A stretch of 6,004 nt of DNA, taken from the NCBI GenBank assembly GCA_002431805.1, contig DJEE01000131.1, forward strand, positions 1 through 6,004. The letters are read 5' to 3'. The stretch comes from Eggerthellaceae bacterium UBA5906. GTDB lineage: Bacteria > Actinomycetota > Coriobacteriia > Coriobacteriales > Eggerthellaceae. A program made the translations under genes and the position numbers. Shown piece by piece: positions 5,961-6,004 of this stretch. Numbering within the stretch: position 1 is the stretch's first letter; each line of letters begins with the position of its first letter. The notes under the pieces were generated by a model. That model ran no database searches. It saw only the letters and a program-made list of their open reading frames with translations, and was not told the origin of the DNA.

Positions 5961-6004
5961 GTGTTCGGGATGACGCTTGCGTGAACGCGGGGACGGAGCG
6001 GGTG
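5961..6004 (+). repeat. Right-hand copy of the 41-bp repeat unit
   Basis: Bases 5961-6001 match the left-hand unit 4934-4974 at 38 of 41 positions in the same orientation: GTGTTCGGGATGACG, GTGAAC (GAACGC instead of GAACAC at 5983-5988) and the GGGGACGGAG core at 5989-5998. GTG at 6002-6004 appears to begin the next GTGTTC, so the array probably continues past the window edge. It lies upstream of the RAYT gene and thus completes the flanking of that gene by repeats. Confidence 0.85.

Overview
The window looks like a chromosomal stretch of a GC-rich anaerobe, most likely an actinobacterium of the Coriobacteriia (Eggerthella/Gordonibacter/Slackia relatives). This guess rests on the GC-rich codon use, a giant fused acyl-CoA dehydratase activase protein, and a rsmI gene with an actinobacterial look. 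No rRNA, tRNA or other taxonomic marker is present, so the assignment is an inference.

Positions 3-4791 hold three tightly packed genes on the + strand that read as one operon. First comes the 3' part of a very long 2-hydroxyacyl-CoA dehydratase activase/dehydratase fusion, whose 5' end lies outside the window. Next is rsmI (16S rRNA C1402 2'-O-methyltransferase), starting in a TAATG stop/start overlap. Last is a YgjP/DUF45-type zinc metallohydrolase with a GTG start 5 nt downstream, whose GGAGG ribosome binding site lies in the last codons of rsmI. The first gene belongs to anaerobic, radical-type acyl-CoA chemistry. The other two are housekeeping or poorly understood genes, and no common pathway is evident.

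Positions 4792-5119 hold no gene but a dense repeat block: about 40-bp direct units, an extended palindrome and two 43-bp tandem units. All are built from alternating GTGTTC and GAACAC hexamers around a GGGGACGGAG core. Next to it, on the - strand (5120-5875), is a single-domain HUH/Y1 transposase of the REP-associated tyrosine transposase (RAYT) type, with H60-V-H62, a candidate catalytic Y119 and a C-terminal helix-turn-helix. Downstream on the + strand (upstream of the RAYT start), the same 41-bp repeat returns in the same orientation at 5961-6001 and runs to the window edge.

The transposase and the palindromic repeats on both sides are the most interesting part of the window. They resemble a REP/REPIN-RAYT system, which is best known from Proteobacteria, here in what appears to be an actinobacterial genome with its own repeat sequence. 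The transposase gene is visibly less GC-rich than the operon, which fits separate ancestry.
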